A stretch of DNA of 64,000 nt from NCBI GenBank assembly GCA_963580285.1, contig OY757017.1:114477527-114541526 (forward strand), in the 5' to 3' direction. The notes beneath the pieces were generated by a model that saw nothing but the letters and a program-made list of their open reading frames with translations, ran no database searches and was not told the DNA's origin. The stretch is from Lucinisca nassula (Eukaryota; Mollusca; Bivalvia; Lucinida; Lucinidae). The translations under genes were made by a program, and so were the position numbers. Position 1 is the stretch's first letter. The number at the start of each line of letters is the position of its first letter. Below are positions 43,983-54,423 of this stretch, one piece after another.

Positions 43983-44246
43983 TGTTTGTTTGTTTGATTT
44001 GAGGTTTAACGTCCCCATCAGCACTATATAGGTCATTTTGGAGACGTTGCTTTCGGTTTTGATGGACTTTTACCCGAAGATGAGATGACTTCTCAAGCCC
44101 TGCCGCACAATGAAATCTATAGTGTTTATATGCATGGACGGTCCGACTTGCACCACTTTATCTGGGCACGCTAACACCCTCGGTTGCAGCTCTACGTGAA
44201 AGCACCATGCAGCCCAATCTATTTCTCCAAGCCCCCATGGGCGGGA
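43983..44246 (-). repeat. SINE-A copy 13
   Basis: Complement copy with an internal gap of about 30 bp (no CTAAGCGG..CCAGTACTC segment); ends CCCATGGGCGGGAC. Confidence 0.8.
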
Positions 44247-44407
44247 CCCTGAATGCAGTACGTCATGTGGATGTGTTATTGTTATACCTCTGAAGAATGG
44301 GTCTACTCCTAAGGAATTTGCTTCTCTTAAGCGTAATCCCTATTGATATCGGAGATAAAATATTTTGAAGACATTAGCTCCCCTAAAGATGCATCGAGGT
44401 CTCTTAC

Positions 44408-44571
44408 CAACGCTCCAATAATGAATCCCCCACTGTAATAAGGGACACCATATCTGACTTCTAGACCATACTTCAGCGCCAGTCCCGAGCATACAAGTGA
44501 TCCAGCGGCTGCTAGTAACTGGGCAAGACTCAAATACTTGTACAGCCGTATCGCAGTCTTTCTGACGGCAG
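44408..44571 (-). CDS. Tetraspan membrane protein, first known exon (TM1, TM2 start)
   Basis: A 164-bp exon with acceptor TATCTTTGACAG and donor GTAAGAG. It starts with the last two bases of a codon, so an upstream exon carrying the start codon must exist; I did not find it in the window. The reading is AVRKTAIRLYKYLSLAQLLA, AAGSLVCSGLALKYGLEV (TM1), RYGVPYYSGGFIIGAL (loop and start of TM2). It ends in phase 0 and joins exactly to the exon at 35726. The YYSGGFIIGAL|LLVSG arrangement resembles the 'Y.FWGG..FIISGSL' second helix of MS4A proteins. The cytoplasmic basic stretch RKTAIRLYKY before TM1 fits an inside N-terminus. With the other exons, about 269 residues are accounted for over 13.7 kb. 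Confidence 0.7.
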
Positions 44572-44734
44572 CTGTCAAAGATATAAATATCAAAGTGTTA
44601 AACATGGGGACTGTTGAAAAAAAACTTGAAAACTCCAGGCTTGGTTTGACTGGCCATATAGTATTCCTTGGCAGACACTGGCTGAAGCAAACAATTTCAA
44701 GTCTCTAACCTCCAAGCCGTGTTGAACTGTTTGC

Positions 44735-45424
44735 TAGAGTGAGTGAGTGTTTGAGTTTTACGTCTAAGGTCATAACAGCTAAGGTCATATGGAAACGGGA
44801 TCTCGGTTTAGGCAATGATCAGGAATCGATACAATTAACCCACAGCTCCCAGGGAAAGAAACACAAACATGAAATAACTAGACCCTAATGGAAACATCAA
44901 TAGCAGAAAGCCAAAATGACAGTTATACTTTCCCACAAAATGGCCAACTGGCTATCCAAAACAAAATAATATAAGCGACACACACACCCAAAGACAAACC
45001 ATAAAAAAGACGCGACAGAATAACCGTCTGGAACGGTCAGTGAAACGAATTCCACAAGGGGACTTATATCGATTAGATATTTTTTTTCAGTCCGCATGAA
45101 GGCAACATCTCCAAGAACACAAAAATCAAACAAGCACAGAGATGATTCAACAGTGAGGACTCGACAGCAAGAAACCACTGAAATGCTGGAGTAAAAGAAA
45201 TCCAACAGTTAGACTCCGATGGGCCCGATCAGAGACAGGGCATCAGGCACCAACCAACATTATATAAAATTATATTCTGTCTAATTCTCAGTAAAACTTT
45301 CGCTGGAACCGTCATATAATCTGAGGCCTGACTCAAATGAAAGTCTGGAGAAGCCCGGGATAGATCCTGCGACCCCTGGTTTACAAGGCGAGTAGCATAA
45401 CCACTACACCACGGATGCTTCAAA
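44735..45424 (-). repeat. SINE-C copy 5, split by Repeat-G
   Basis: The head part is at 45331-45424 (TGGTGTAGTGGTTATGCTAC on the minus strand) and the tail part at 44735-44810. Confidence 0.8.
44811..45330 (-). mobile_element. Repeat-G copy 2, inserted in SINE-C
   Basis: On the minus strand it matches 30150-30650 through GATTGTATCGATTCCTGATC ATTGCC, which is the shared end. The other side has about 100 bp not seen in copy 1. No clear TSD. Confidence 0.65.
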
Positions 45425-45637
45425 CTGTTTGTTAGAACCCTAAATTTTCAAAAGACGAAAAGGGCCGTGCCAAGCGAAATGGGGCCTTTGAACTGGTGCG
45501 TTCAGGAAGGTAAACGGGCCTACTGAAATTCGACTGTTTCAATAAATAGGTATTTTATTTAGGTGAATCTCGAATGTGTTCGTGTAAACTCTGTAATTTA
45601 ATTACCTTTTGTAATTAATGCATTTCAACAATATACA

Positions 45638-45802
45638 CGAAAGCCTCCGTGGTGCAGAGGTTACGCTATTCGCCTTGTAAACTAGGGGTCGCAGGATCGA
45701 TCCCAGGCTTCTCCAGACTTCTGGACGAGTCTTTAAACCGAGGTCCCGTCTCCATATGCATTAGCTGTTGGTGGGGACGTAAAACTCAAACACTCACTCA
45801 AT
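45638..45802 (+). repeat. SINE-C copy 6, 12-bp TSD
   Basis: AAAGCCTCCGTGGTGCAGAGG through AACTCAAACACTCACTC; TSD CAACAATATACA at 45626-45637 and 45803-45814. Confidence 0.9.
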
Positions 45803-45889
45803 CAACAATATACAGCACCAAATATACACAAACTTTGTCCATAACCCTGTACACCTGTACCGACACCTATGCAAACAATGTAGAACCAG

Positions 45890-46640
45890 ATGTGATGGCT
45901 AATAAAGAGCCCGGCTTTCTGTCCGTCTGTCCGACACGCTATATCGTCCTTAACCTCTGGCCGGAATGCAACCAAATTTGGAACATACCTTCCAAACATG
46001 ATGAGGGCGTGTGGGAGCAGCATTAAATTTGGATGCGCCGGGGGCTTGCCCCATCCCCTACCCTTAAGTCAAAGCCCAATATCTGAGAAACTGTTGAGAT
46101 CCCCACCCCTAAACCATATACATTCTTCTTCCTTTTGATAATACACTTTCAGTGACAAAAAACCTGGAGGTCCCCGGAAGTGTGCCGGGACCATGCCCCA
46201 CCCCCTCCTTTTCATCAAAGGCCTTATATCTCAGAAACCGTTCATATCCCCACCCCTAATACCATATATATTCTTGTCTCTTACGATAAGACACATTTAG
46301 AGACGCCAACTCGGGTGACCCCTGGGGTGCGCTGGGGCCATGTCCCACCCCTCCACTTCATAAAAGGACATATATTTCAGAAACCATTCAGATCCCCCAC
46401 CCCTAAAGTTAAACTATATATAATCTTGTTCCTTATGATAAGACGCTTTCAGTGACACCAACCTGGAGGTCCCCCGGGGTGGGCCGGGGCCATGCCCCAC
46501 CCCACCATGTCATTGAAGGCCTTATATCTCAGAAACCGTTCAGATCCGCACCCCTACACCATATATATTCTTGTTCCTTATGATAAGATGCAGTCAATGA
46601 CACCAACCAGGGGGTGGGGATTTGCGATGTCCTCTAATTG
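45890..46640. repeat. Tandem array, about 150-bp unit, four copies
   Basis: Recurring ATATCTCAGAAACCGTT, CCCCACCCCTAAACCATAT, GATAAGACGCTTTCAGTGAC and GGGGCCATGCCCCACC. GTCTGTCCGTCTGTCCG-type text at the left (about 45920) matches the microsatellite of pearl elements in complement. Confidence 0.8.
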
Positions 46641-46895
46641 AACAGACACAGGCACAAACATTGGTTGGAGCATCTGTTTGGCACCCGCACGTTAAAACTG
46701 AGATTCACAGGTTGAGAAGGTCCAGAGGACGGCTGTTCGATGGTTCTGTCGGCGATGGCGGAAGAGAAGTGGTATAGGTGATAAGTTTGATGGGCTGAAA
46801 TGGCCATCCCTTGAGACCCGTGTGAGCAGTCCCGCTTAATCTTATTTTATTAAATACAAACTGATGCAATCTTTCTTAATAAAGATACATACTTG
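46641..46895 (+). pseudogene. LINE-K 3' end
   Basis: TTAAAACTGAGATTCACAGG, GAGAAGTGG..GGGCTGAAATGGCC and terminal ATACATACTTGACCCC match 8990-9165. Only the last codons and the 3' region remain. Confidence 0.65.
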
Positions 46896-46902
46896 ACCCC
46901 TG

Positions 46903-47175
46903 TGTTGCGACCCTTCGGGGTTTCGTGAAAAAAATGGGTTGCATGGTGCTTCCGTGCAGAGTCGTGTCTGGCCTGTCTATGAAAAGTGGTGCGCCGGAGA
47001 CGGACCGTTCCTTACACCCTAGTGGTTTCGTTGGGTGGCAGAGCCTTGTAAACCAGGGATCGCAGCATCGATCCCGGGCTTCTCCAGACTTTCGGATCAG
47101 TCTTTAAACCGAGGTCCCGTCTCCGTATGACCTTAACTGTTGGTGGGACGTAAAACTCAAACACTCACTCACAGC
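46903..47175 (+). repeat. SINE-A fused to headless SINE-C
   Basis: SINE-A text (GGTTGCATGGTGCTTCC through GTTGGGTGGCAGAGCC) runs directly into SINE-C from CTTGTAAACCAGGGATCGC to GACGTAAAACTCAAACAC. Shared GAGCCTTG-like bases at the joint suggest template switching during reverse transcription. Confidence 0.7.
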
Positions 47176-47285
47176 AGAGGAGTTCAAAACCCGTATGGTA
47201 TACATTACCACTATAAACAGATTGTAAATAGTTTGAAGAACGCATCTTTTTTTTTCCTAAATTCTATGTATTAAATTGTCGGTGA

Positions 47286-47755
47286 AAATTGAGTTTAAAC
47301 GTCCCGTCAGCACTATAAAGGTCATTCTAATGCACTTACGTATGTAACGCGACGTCTGATTGGATAACGTCAAAAATTTGCGACAGTATATTCCACGATA
47401 TACTGTCGGAAATCCGACGTCACCACGTAACGTCGTTTTTCATTGGCTGACATTTGGTTTTACGCAGGTCACAACGCCTGCCGCTTTGTGCAAAATAGTA
47501 CAATTTTTAACAAAACAACCGTAGAAGTGCATTAGAATGGGGATAACTGTATTGCAAAATTGTGATTTGGGGAGGTAAATCGTCGGTTTTACGGTCGCAA
47601 ATTACGTTTTACGGCTCCGCTGACGCGTCGCCGTAAAACGAAATTTCCGACCGTAAAACCTCCGATTTACCTCCCCAAATCACAATTTTGAAAACAGTTA
47701 TCCCCTAATTTTGGATACATTGTTTCAAATAAGTAGGACTTTACCCGATGAGCGC
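47286..47755 (-). repeat. SINE-A copy 15, split
   Basis: The tail side is 47286-47326 (GTTTAAACGTCCCGTCAG..AGGTCATT) and the rest 47706-47748 (AATTTTGGATACATTG..GACTTTACCCGA), around a foldback element. A SINE-E tail fragment (GTGACCGATTCGGTATAAG) follows at 47766-47795. Confidence 0.65.
47325..47705. mobile_element. Double foldback inserted in SINE-A
   Basis: First palindrome: ATTCTAATGCACTTACG (47325) against GTAGAAGTGCATTAGAAT (47521-47538). Second: GATTTGGGGAGGTAAATCG against CGATTTACCTCCCCAAATC (47566-47690). GGATAACTGT and ACAGTTATCC frame the second. Poly(T) follows at 47826-47853, outside the element. Confidence 0.7.
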
Positions 47756-48043
47756 GGGCCAAATGTGACCGATTCGGTATAAGAAGATCGACAGAGGTGA
47801 GGCATTCATGATGAAAAGAAGACGTTTTTTTTTTTTTTTTTTTTTTTTTTTTTGTTTGTTTGTTTTTTTCAGGATTCCAGTAAAAGTAAAATGAAAAGAA
47901 ACCAAAAAAAAATAAAACCTTCTGTTTAAAAATTAATCTTTGCAATGTACACCAGTGGCTTCTAAATCGCGAGAATCTGTGATGATATACGTACGTCTGC
48001 TTTGAGTGGCATAAAACAGCTGCCAATATCAATATCACATTAT

Positions 48044-48387
48044 TACGGAACCCGGGAAGGGACGTGATTTTTTTTATTTTATAAGTTCTGCGCACAAGAT
48101 AATATCTTGTCCGCATAAGATATTATCTTGTGCGGACAGCATATTACCTTGTGCAGACAAGATATTCTCTTGTCCGCACAAGATATTAAGTTGTGCGAAG
48201 AAGATATTATCTTGTCCGCACAAGATAATATCTTGTCTGCACAACATAGATCTTGTGCGCACAAGATATTATCTTGTCCGCACAAGACATTATCTTGTCC
48301 GCACAAGATAATATCTTGTCCGCACAAGATATCTTGTGCGCACAACTTATAAAAAATAAAATAGCATGTCCCTTCCCGGGTTCCGTA
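48044..48387. mobile_element. J5: foldback element filled with a palindromic minisatellite
   Basis: TIRs TACGGAACCCGGGAAGGGAC and complement. TSD CATTAT at 48038-48043 and 48388-48393. The interior is about a dozen units of CTTGTCCGCACAAGATATTA, each itself palindromic, followed by a repeated AAAATAAAAT stretch near each end. The whole can fold on itself in many registers. Confidence 0.8.
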
Positions 48388-48662
48388 CATTATCAATCGC
48401 CACATTTGTTTTCTATCCGGACTGGGTTTCGAATTCGCAAGCATTTGCAGTGTCTATCGAGTCGCCTACATTTGGCCATTACCTCAGTAGTTCGATGCGA
48501 ACTGGGGAAAGAAAAGTGTTATGTCAAATATGCGTAAACATTTATACAATTTCGGCCTGTGCAAAATTACTGCATGCTCTATAAAACAAAAACATAATAT
48601 TTACCTTCATCGGCCATCTTTCATCGCATTTTAAATTCTTTAGGTTCCAACCATCGTTTGTT

Positions 48663-49041
48663 ATAAACATCTAATCATGTAATAAAGGTTCCTTTTAAAA
48701 GGAAAGGCTTGCCTGGTTTTAAGGGTACTGTTCCTGGTGTAAATGTAGCCATATTCCGCCACATGGATGTACGAGTTGATGTAGATGAAAGTACTGGTGA
48801 GGAAGCAAGTTGCACTGTTCTTGTTAATGGGACATAGACTTTTGATGCAGTGTACTCTAAGGCAATATATGGTTTATCTACACATTGGAATGGCAAACCC
48901 ATGAGGTGTCAATTTTCTATGTGGCACTGCCCTGACATTTATTGGAAGAAATATTTCAATGTTAAGGTAACTGAGGCATTGACATGTGACCCAATGATCA
49001 CTTTCTCATTTTTGATCAACTATGATAGTAAGGGATCATTG
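48663..49041 (+). pseudogene. Unrecognised protein-like frame with one stop
   Basis: From about 48663 one frame reads KVPFKRKGLPGFKGTVPGVN, VAIFRHMDVRVDVDESTGEE, ASCTVLVNGT, an in-frame TAG at 48836, then TFDAVYSKAIYGLSTHWNG, PMRCQFSMWHCPDIYWKKYF and VTEALTCDPMITFSFLINYD to TGA at 49042. Amino-acid use (Trp, Cys, charged residues) looks like real protein more than chance. I do not know the family. No repeat copy of it is seen here. It may be a decayed exon, a retropseudogene piece, or the stop may be a strain or assembly difference. Confidence 0.4.
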
Positions 49042-49261
49042 TGATGACCCTGTTTTATTGAAATTTGCTCAGTAGTATCTGAATAGTAGTTGGAAGAAGA
49101 CATTGTTAACAGACAGACAGGAGGAATAATGGACTTATGGAGCACGGACGATATGCGATTTGGCAAGTAGAAATGGACAAACAAAACAAAATAAATGTCC
49201 CTAACAGATTTATGAGAGACAATAATGTGGTAGAACACATCTTACATACTGTTTGTTTTGC

Positions 49262-49478
49262 TAGCTTTTACGCCCGTTCAACAATCTTTCAGTCATATAC
49301 AGGCGGGTAGTTTCCTAACCATCGTTCCTGGAAAGTACCAGTACTAGACTCCGATCCTCCGACATAAACTACCAAATGTTCTCACATAAACGATCATGGC
49401 CGGTAGCGGGGCTCGAACCCATGACCCTCCAGCGATTACAAGTCAGCGACCTTAATCACTGGACCACGGAGGCGGTCT
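49262..49478 (-). repeat. SINE-H, third tRNA-headed family
   Basis: The minus strand starts CCGCCTCCGTGGTCCAGTGA, with B-box GGGTTCGAGCCCC, then CATGATCGTTTATGTGAG, and ends ACGGGCGTAAAAGCTAGC. Single copy in this window. Confidence 0.75.
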
Positions 49479-49479
49479 T

Positions 49480-50149
49480 CCATAGATACTGAGTATACAT
49501 TCATGTCATGTGGCCAGTAAACATGTAATTGTTAGGTAACGACACAAATATACATACAAGGGAGTATAAGACAAAGGAGGAAGAGACATTAAATGTTAAC
49601 ATCTTTTATTAGCAATGTATAAAAAATATTATAAACAAGAGACAACCAAAGTAAACAATGTTACCAATGGTAACAGTTTTTATCTGAAAGTCTAAAAAGA
49701 AATAAACAGTATAAAGCTATTTAAGGTGAATCTTAATCTTGATAAAAACTGGACCAATTGACTGTCAGTACGCCGTAAACTTTGTTCATTTATTGGTGGC
49801 AGTACCTTCGATATAACTAGAGCTGTCAGTGAAACTGACTAGCGCCCCGGCAGCGCTATCAGAGGAGTAGGAAAATGTTGATGTTAAAAAACTATAAAGA
49901 ACAAGGAAATGAAAGAACATAGCTCAAAGAATCATTTTGAACATGATAACTCGGTTTTAGAAACCAACCTGGGTTTTGCGCACAACACATCCTCTCATGA
50001 TGATTAACATTACTGTAAAGTTATTCTAAAATCAATCCAGGAATAAGAAAGATATTGATCGGACACGATAAAAATGACGCAGCAGTTCAGTTGACCTACT
50101 CTAGTTAACACTTCTGACATCAGGAATCTACCCTATAAAAATTTCAACA
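49480..50149. other. No gene recognised
   Basis: AT-rich sequence. About 49815-49865 (AACTAGAGCTGTCAGTGAAA, GCGCCCCGGCAGCGC) looks like the end of another dispersed element but has no second copy here. Confidence 0.4.
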
Positions 50150-51585
50150 CTAGAAAAAGTGTCCATAGGACACGGATGCCCCCGCCAAATGCCATTCATA
50201 AAAATATTACAAATGTACTTCAAATCAATCATAAAATATATGCATGAAGGGCAGATAATCCAAAAATCCAAAATGCAAGAGTTGTCTTACTTGTTCATGA
50301 CACATCGTCTCAGTATGATGAATGCACCTGTGAAGTTTCATGAATATATTCCATACGGTTTAGGAGTTATGGCCCGGACACGGTTTACTATATGGTACTA
50401 AGTCAAGGGCAGATAATCCAAAAACCAAAAATGCAAGATAGGTCTTCCTTGTTCATGACACATCCTCTGTGTGATGAATGCACCTGAGAAGTTCCATGAA
50501 TATATTCCATACGGTTTAGGAGTTATGGCCCGGACACGGTTTACTATATGGTACTAAGTCAAGGGCAGATAATCCAAAAACCAAAAATGCAAGAGTTGTC
50601 TTCCTTGTTCTTGACGCATCATCTCAGTGTGATGAATGCACCTGTGAAGTTTCATGAATATATTCCATACGGTTTAGGAGTTATGGCCCGGACACGGTTA
50701 ACTATATGGTACTAAGTCAAGGGCAGATAATCCAAAAACCAAAAATGCAAGAGTTGTCTCCCTTGTTCATGACACATCGTCTCGGTGTGATGGATGCACC
50801 TGTGAAGTTTCATGAATATATTCCATACGGTTTAGGAGTTATGGCCCGGACACGGTTAACTATATGGTACTAAGACAAGCGCAGATAATCCAAAAACCAA
50901 ACATGCAAGAGTTGTCTTCCTTGTTCATGACACATTGTCTCAGTGTGATGAATGCACCTGTGAAGTTTCATGAATATATTCCATACGGTTTAGGAGTTAT
51001 GGCCCGGACACGGTTTACTATACGGTACTAAGTCAAGGGCAGCTAATCCAAAAACCAAAAATGCAAGAGTTGTCTTCCTTGTTCATGACACATCGTCTCA
51101 GTGTGATGAATGCACCTGTGAAGTTTCATGAATATATTCCGTACGGTTTAGGAGTTATGGCCCGGACACGGTTTACTATATGGTACTAAGTCAAGGGCAG
51201 CTAATCCAAAAACCAAAAATGCAAGAGTTGTCTTCCTTGTTCATGACACATCGTCTCAGTGTGATGAATGCACCTGTGAAGTTTCATGAATATATTCCGT
51301 ACGGTTTAGGAGTTATGGCCCGGACACGGTTTACTATATGGTACTAAGTCAAGGGCAGATAATCCAAAAACCAAAAATGCAAGAGTTGTTTTCCTTATTC
51401 ATGACACATCGTCTCAGTGTGATGAATGCACCTCTGAAGTTTCATGAATATATTCCATACGGTTTAGGAGTTATGGCCCGGACACGATGTCGGGACGGAC
51501 GGACGGACAAACGAACGGACGGACAGGGGTAAAACTTAATGCCCTTCCGCTGTTCTCCGAATAGGCGGGGGCATAAAAACCCATC
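50150..51585 (+). mobile_element. pearl/Helentron-like element with eight 158-bp core units
   Basis: 5' end ACTAGAAAAAGTGTCCATAG GACAC (a hairpin next to CTAG), then GGATGCCCCCGCC. Core units start GGGCAGATAATCC at 50249, 50406, 50563, 50721, 50879, 51037, 51195 and 51353; spacing 157-158 bp, with only a few differences each. After the last unit come GACGGACGGACGGAC tracts (51494-51525), then GGCGGGGGCATAAAAA. Read in complement, the hairpin followed by CTAG is a Helitron-type 3' end and the GCCCCCGCC/GGCGGGGGC pair are subterminal inverted repeats. No protein is encoded. Same ends in opposite orientation at 5845-6344. Confidence 0.8.
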
Positions 51586-52196
51586 GAGTTTTGACCTTCG
51601 AGTGATTTTGTAGACACAGATGATTTGTGAATGTGGTCAGGGAAACTGTATTGACGGTAGTGCTGAGTAGACCGTGGCCTAGTGGATAAATTCGCTTCGG
51701 TGTTTAGTTAAACTTTCGCACAGAAACGATAGCTCTGTCACTAGACCATCTCTCACTAAACTGGTACCCTGTATTCTATAAAAATATGCGAAAGCTATTG
51801 AGCTATAGGGTGAGGGAACCAGAACACCGGAAAAAGCTGACTGTATCTCTGATTTTTGTTTTAAAAAAAAACACACCTGAGGATCCAAAATAACATAGAA
51901 AGAGAAGTCTAAAACCGGAACCACTTTTCCAATCTAAATGGCTTGCAGCCGTCGCTGCAAGCCAAAAATGTGTTTACACAGTAGTGACAGGTACAGCCAT
52001 TGTTGATTACAGGTGAATTATTAAGCTGTAGGTAATCTATTTTTAGAACGTGGACCTGTCTTATTACAACACGGATCGCCAATATCGGAAAATGTTCAAT
52101 TATTTATAGCACACCGCTTTAATATACTGCTCAAAGTTAAAATGCCAACACTACGCGTAAAGTCCACATTATTTTAAATCTATGCTTGCTTGCTTT
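51586..52196. other. No gene; tRNA-like half
   Basis: 51668-51700 (ACCGTGGCCTAGTGGATAAA) is a half tRNA/SINE head. Nothing else recognised. Confidence 0.4.
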
Positions 52197-52500
52197 GTTT
52201 GTTTGTTTGAATTGAGGTTTTTTACGTCCCCGTCAATACTGTAAAGGTCATTTTGGAGACGTTGCTTCCAATTTTGTGGGACTTTTACCCGACATTAAGA
52301 TGAAATGACATCTCAAGCCCTGTCGCCCAATGAAACCAATAGGGTTTATTAGCATGGACGGTCCGCCTCGCACCCGGGGGTTCCAGGACAGGCTTAGATC
52401 CTCTAGGTTGTTTACCAGTACTAGTGTGCGGGCCGGATTCAGCTCTGCGTGGAAGCATCATCCAGCCCATATATTTCTTCAAGCCCTTATGGGCGGGGGC
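52197..52500 (-). repeat. SINE-A copy 16, full length
   Basis: Complement copy ending CTTATGGGCGGGGGC; closest in style to the copy at 39179. Confidence 0.85.
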
Positions 52501-52525
52501 GAATTATGCTTGTTTGGTATCCTAA

Positions 52526-52773
52526 AAAACATTACGATAACACAACCGTGCGATCAACTGCATTTTTTCACATCTCAAAAGGGCTACTTTTCTGTTGAAA
52601 ATCCTTGATATTTTTTCTTATTTATACTGGAAACATAGGTTGTGGGTCCTCGTTAGAACCGCCTCTTTGAGGAGCAGAAATAAGAAAAATAATGGTTACC
52701 CACCAAACCCGAGTTTTCTCTATACAAAGTGGGGTTTAGGGGGTGTTTATTTCACGGACTTGTTCACGTGATG
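52526..52773. repeat. MITE-B2 copy
   Basis: CATTACGATAACACAACCGT to CGGACTTGTTCACGTGATG, with only one core arm left. Confidence 0.8.
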
Positions 52774-52777
52774 AGTA

Positions 52778-53330
52778 GCTGTGCTTCCACTAACCCGACC
52801 GACCCTGATTTTTTTTTGCCGACCTTGCAATTTTTAGGGCCATCCAGAAACGAATAAAAAAGATTTTCTTACTTACCCATCACGAAAACACGCCTTTATA
52901 ATTCTGACCCCTTGATCCCCACTTTTATATAGAAAAACTCTAAAACGTGTTAGAACCGCGGTTCTAAAGTGTACACACAGTCTATATTTTGAGCAGAAAT
53001 AAGAAAAATATCACAATTTTTGTTTAAAAATTCTTTACAACGTATTTGTATAGGCGTGTTTGCGTAATGGACCTTAATATTTTCTAGCAATTTTGATAAA
53101 ATATCATAAAACTGTCAAAAAAGCAAAACTAATACTTAAAATCCTGTTCTTTTGCTTCCTTGATGCTCTAAACCTCATTATTTGAATGTTTTCTGGTAAC
53201 ATGGCTGGAAATAAGCCCTTTAAAAGATTTTTGCTCTTTTTCCATCAAATAAAAAGTTAACAAAAACGAAAAAGTTTAACTGACCTACCGACCGTATTTT
53301 TTCGGCCTGTTAGCGGAAACACAGCTATTT
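52778..53330. mobile_element. TIR element with MITE-B1 inside
   Basis: Ends TAGCTGTGCTTCCACTAAC and (complement) TAGCTGTGTTTCCGCTAAC, each followed by CCGACC/ACGGTCGG text. No TSD seen; the left side abuts the preceding MITE-B2. Confidence 0.6.
52877..53071. repeat. MITE-B1 copy, shortened
   Basis: CATCACGAAAACACGCCTTT to TATAGGCGTGTTTGCGTAATG; the core is reduced to GAACCGCGGTTC. Confidence 0.8.
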
Positions 53331-53469
53331 TTAGGCCTTATTAAGCAGGCAAATTTTTTATTTTTTTCTTATTTTTCCAAGAAAACAGGATTTGTCTCTC
53401 ACGGAGACAATTTGCATGAGATGTCAAGTCGTGTTTTCTGGAAAATAATACGAAAATATCAACAATTTT

Positions 53470-53768
53470 CGACTAAACACGAAAACACGTCTATAAACGT
53501 ACGAGTGTAGTAAAACTGGGGTATACAAAGATAAACCTTGTTTTTGCTTATTTCTGCTCTTAAAATATTGATTGTGGGTACTCGTTAGAACCGTCTCGAT
53601 GATAGATTGTTGGTACTCGTTAGAACCGTCTCATCGTCTAACGAGTACCCACAATCTATATTTTGAGCAGAAATAAGAAAAATATCACAATTGTTCATCT
53701 GAAAATATCACTGTTTTTTTCGGCGGTAAAGTTTATAATGTATTTGTACAGACGTGTTTTCGTAATGT
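53470..53768. repeat. MITE-B1 copy with duplicated core arm
   Basis: CACGAAAACACGTCTATAAA to CAGACGTGTTTTCGTAATG; GGTACTCGTTAGAACCGTC occurs twice in tandem before the complementary arm. Confidence 0.8.
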
Positions 53769-53839
53769 GCTAAATTGGCACATTCACATTGGTAAAGGTT
53801 ATAGTAAAAAAAGAAAGAAAAATAAAATAAACGTACAAA

Positions 53840-54366
53840 GAAAGTAATGCATATCCTTGTAAAACCCGTTTTCTCTGTACAAAGTGTGATTTGCAAGGGT
53901 GTACAATAAACTGATTTGTTCTCATTATGGAAAGAATAAAAATAACCCCACGTTAATTTGAGCAACACTTGGTTTACATAATAAAAATGAGGCTCTAAAT
54001 ATAAGCTTTTGGCACTCGTTACCTACAACCTACATTTGGATCATAATATCGAGACAAAAAAAAAAAAAAAAAACATGTTCAAAATTTTCTTCATAGAGCG
54101 GCGAAAGCGAAAGACTTCATTTTCTGGTATATCAGGTATGTTTATTGGAATTCAACCTAACGATAATACAACACCCCACCCCCTAAACCCCACTTCATAC
54201 AGAGAAAACTGGGTTTACGGGAGGGGGGTATAAATTATTTTTCTTATTTCTGCTCCAAGACATAGGTTGTGGGTGCTCGTTAGAACCGCCTCAATATTTC
54301 GGATTTTCATCAGAAAAGTAGCCATTTTGGAGATGTAAACATGGTCACGCGGGTGTGTTATCGTAG
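53840..54366. repeat. Two decayed MITE-B2 pieces
   Basis: First 53850-54065 (TTTTCTCTGTACAAAGTGTG, GGCACTCGTTACC). Then 54165-54366 (ACCCCACTTCATACAGAG, GTTGTGGGTGCTCGTTAG, GTGTGTTATCGTAGGGA). Confidence 0.6.
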
Positions 54367-54423
54367 GGAATGCAGGGAATTGATATTGGTGATCATTACG
54401 AGCTTGCGAGTGTCCGTTCCTCA

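Noticed and set aside
47667..48116. 149-codon minus-strand open frame
   Set aside because: Contains the poly(T)/poly(A) tract and foldback ends; lysine run is from poly(A).
48079..48444. Open frames rich in CGQDI/CAQDN repeats on both strands
   Set aside because: Direct product of the palindromic minisatellite in J5; no sign of a repeat protein.
50249..51511. Possible CRISPR array because of regular units
   Set aside because: Units are 158 bp and head to tail with no unique spacers; eukaryotic context.
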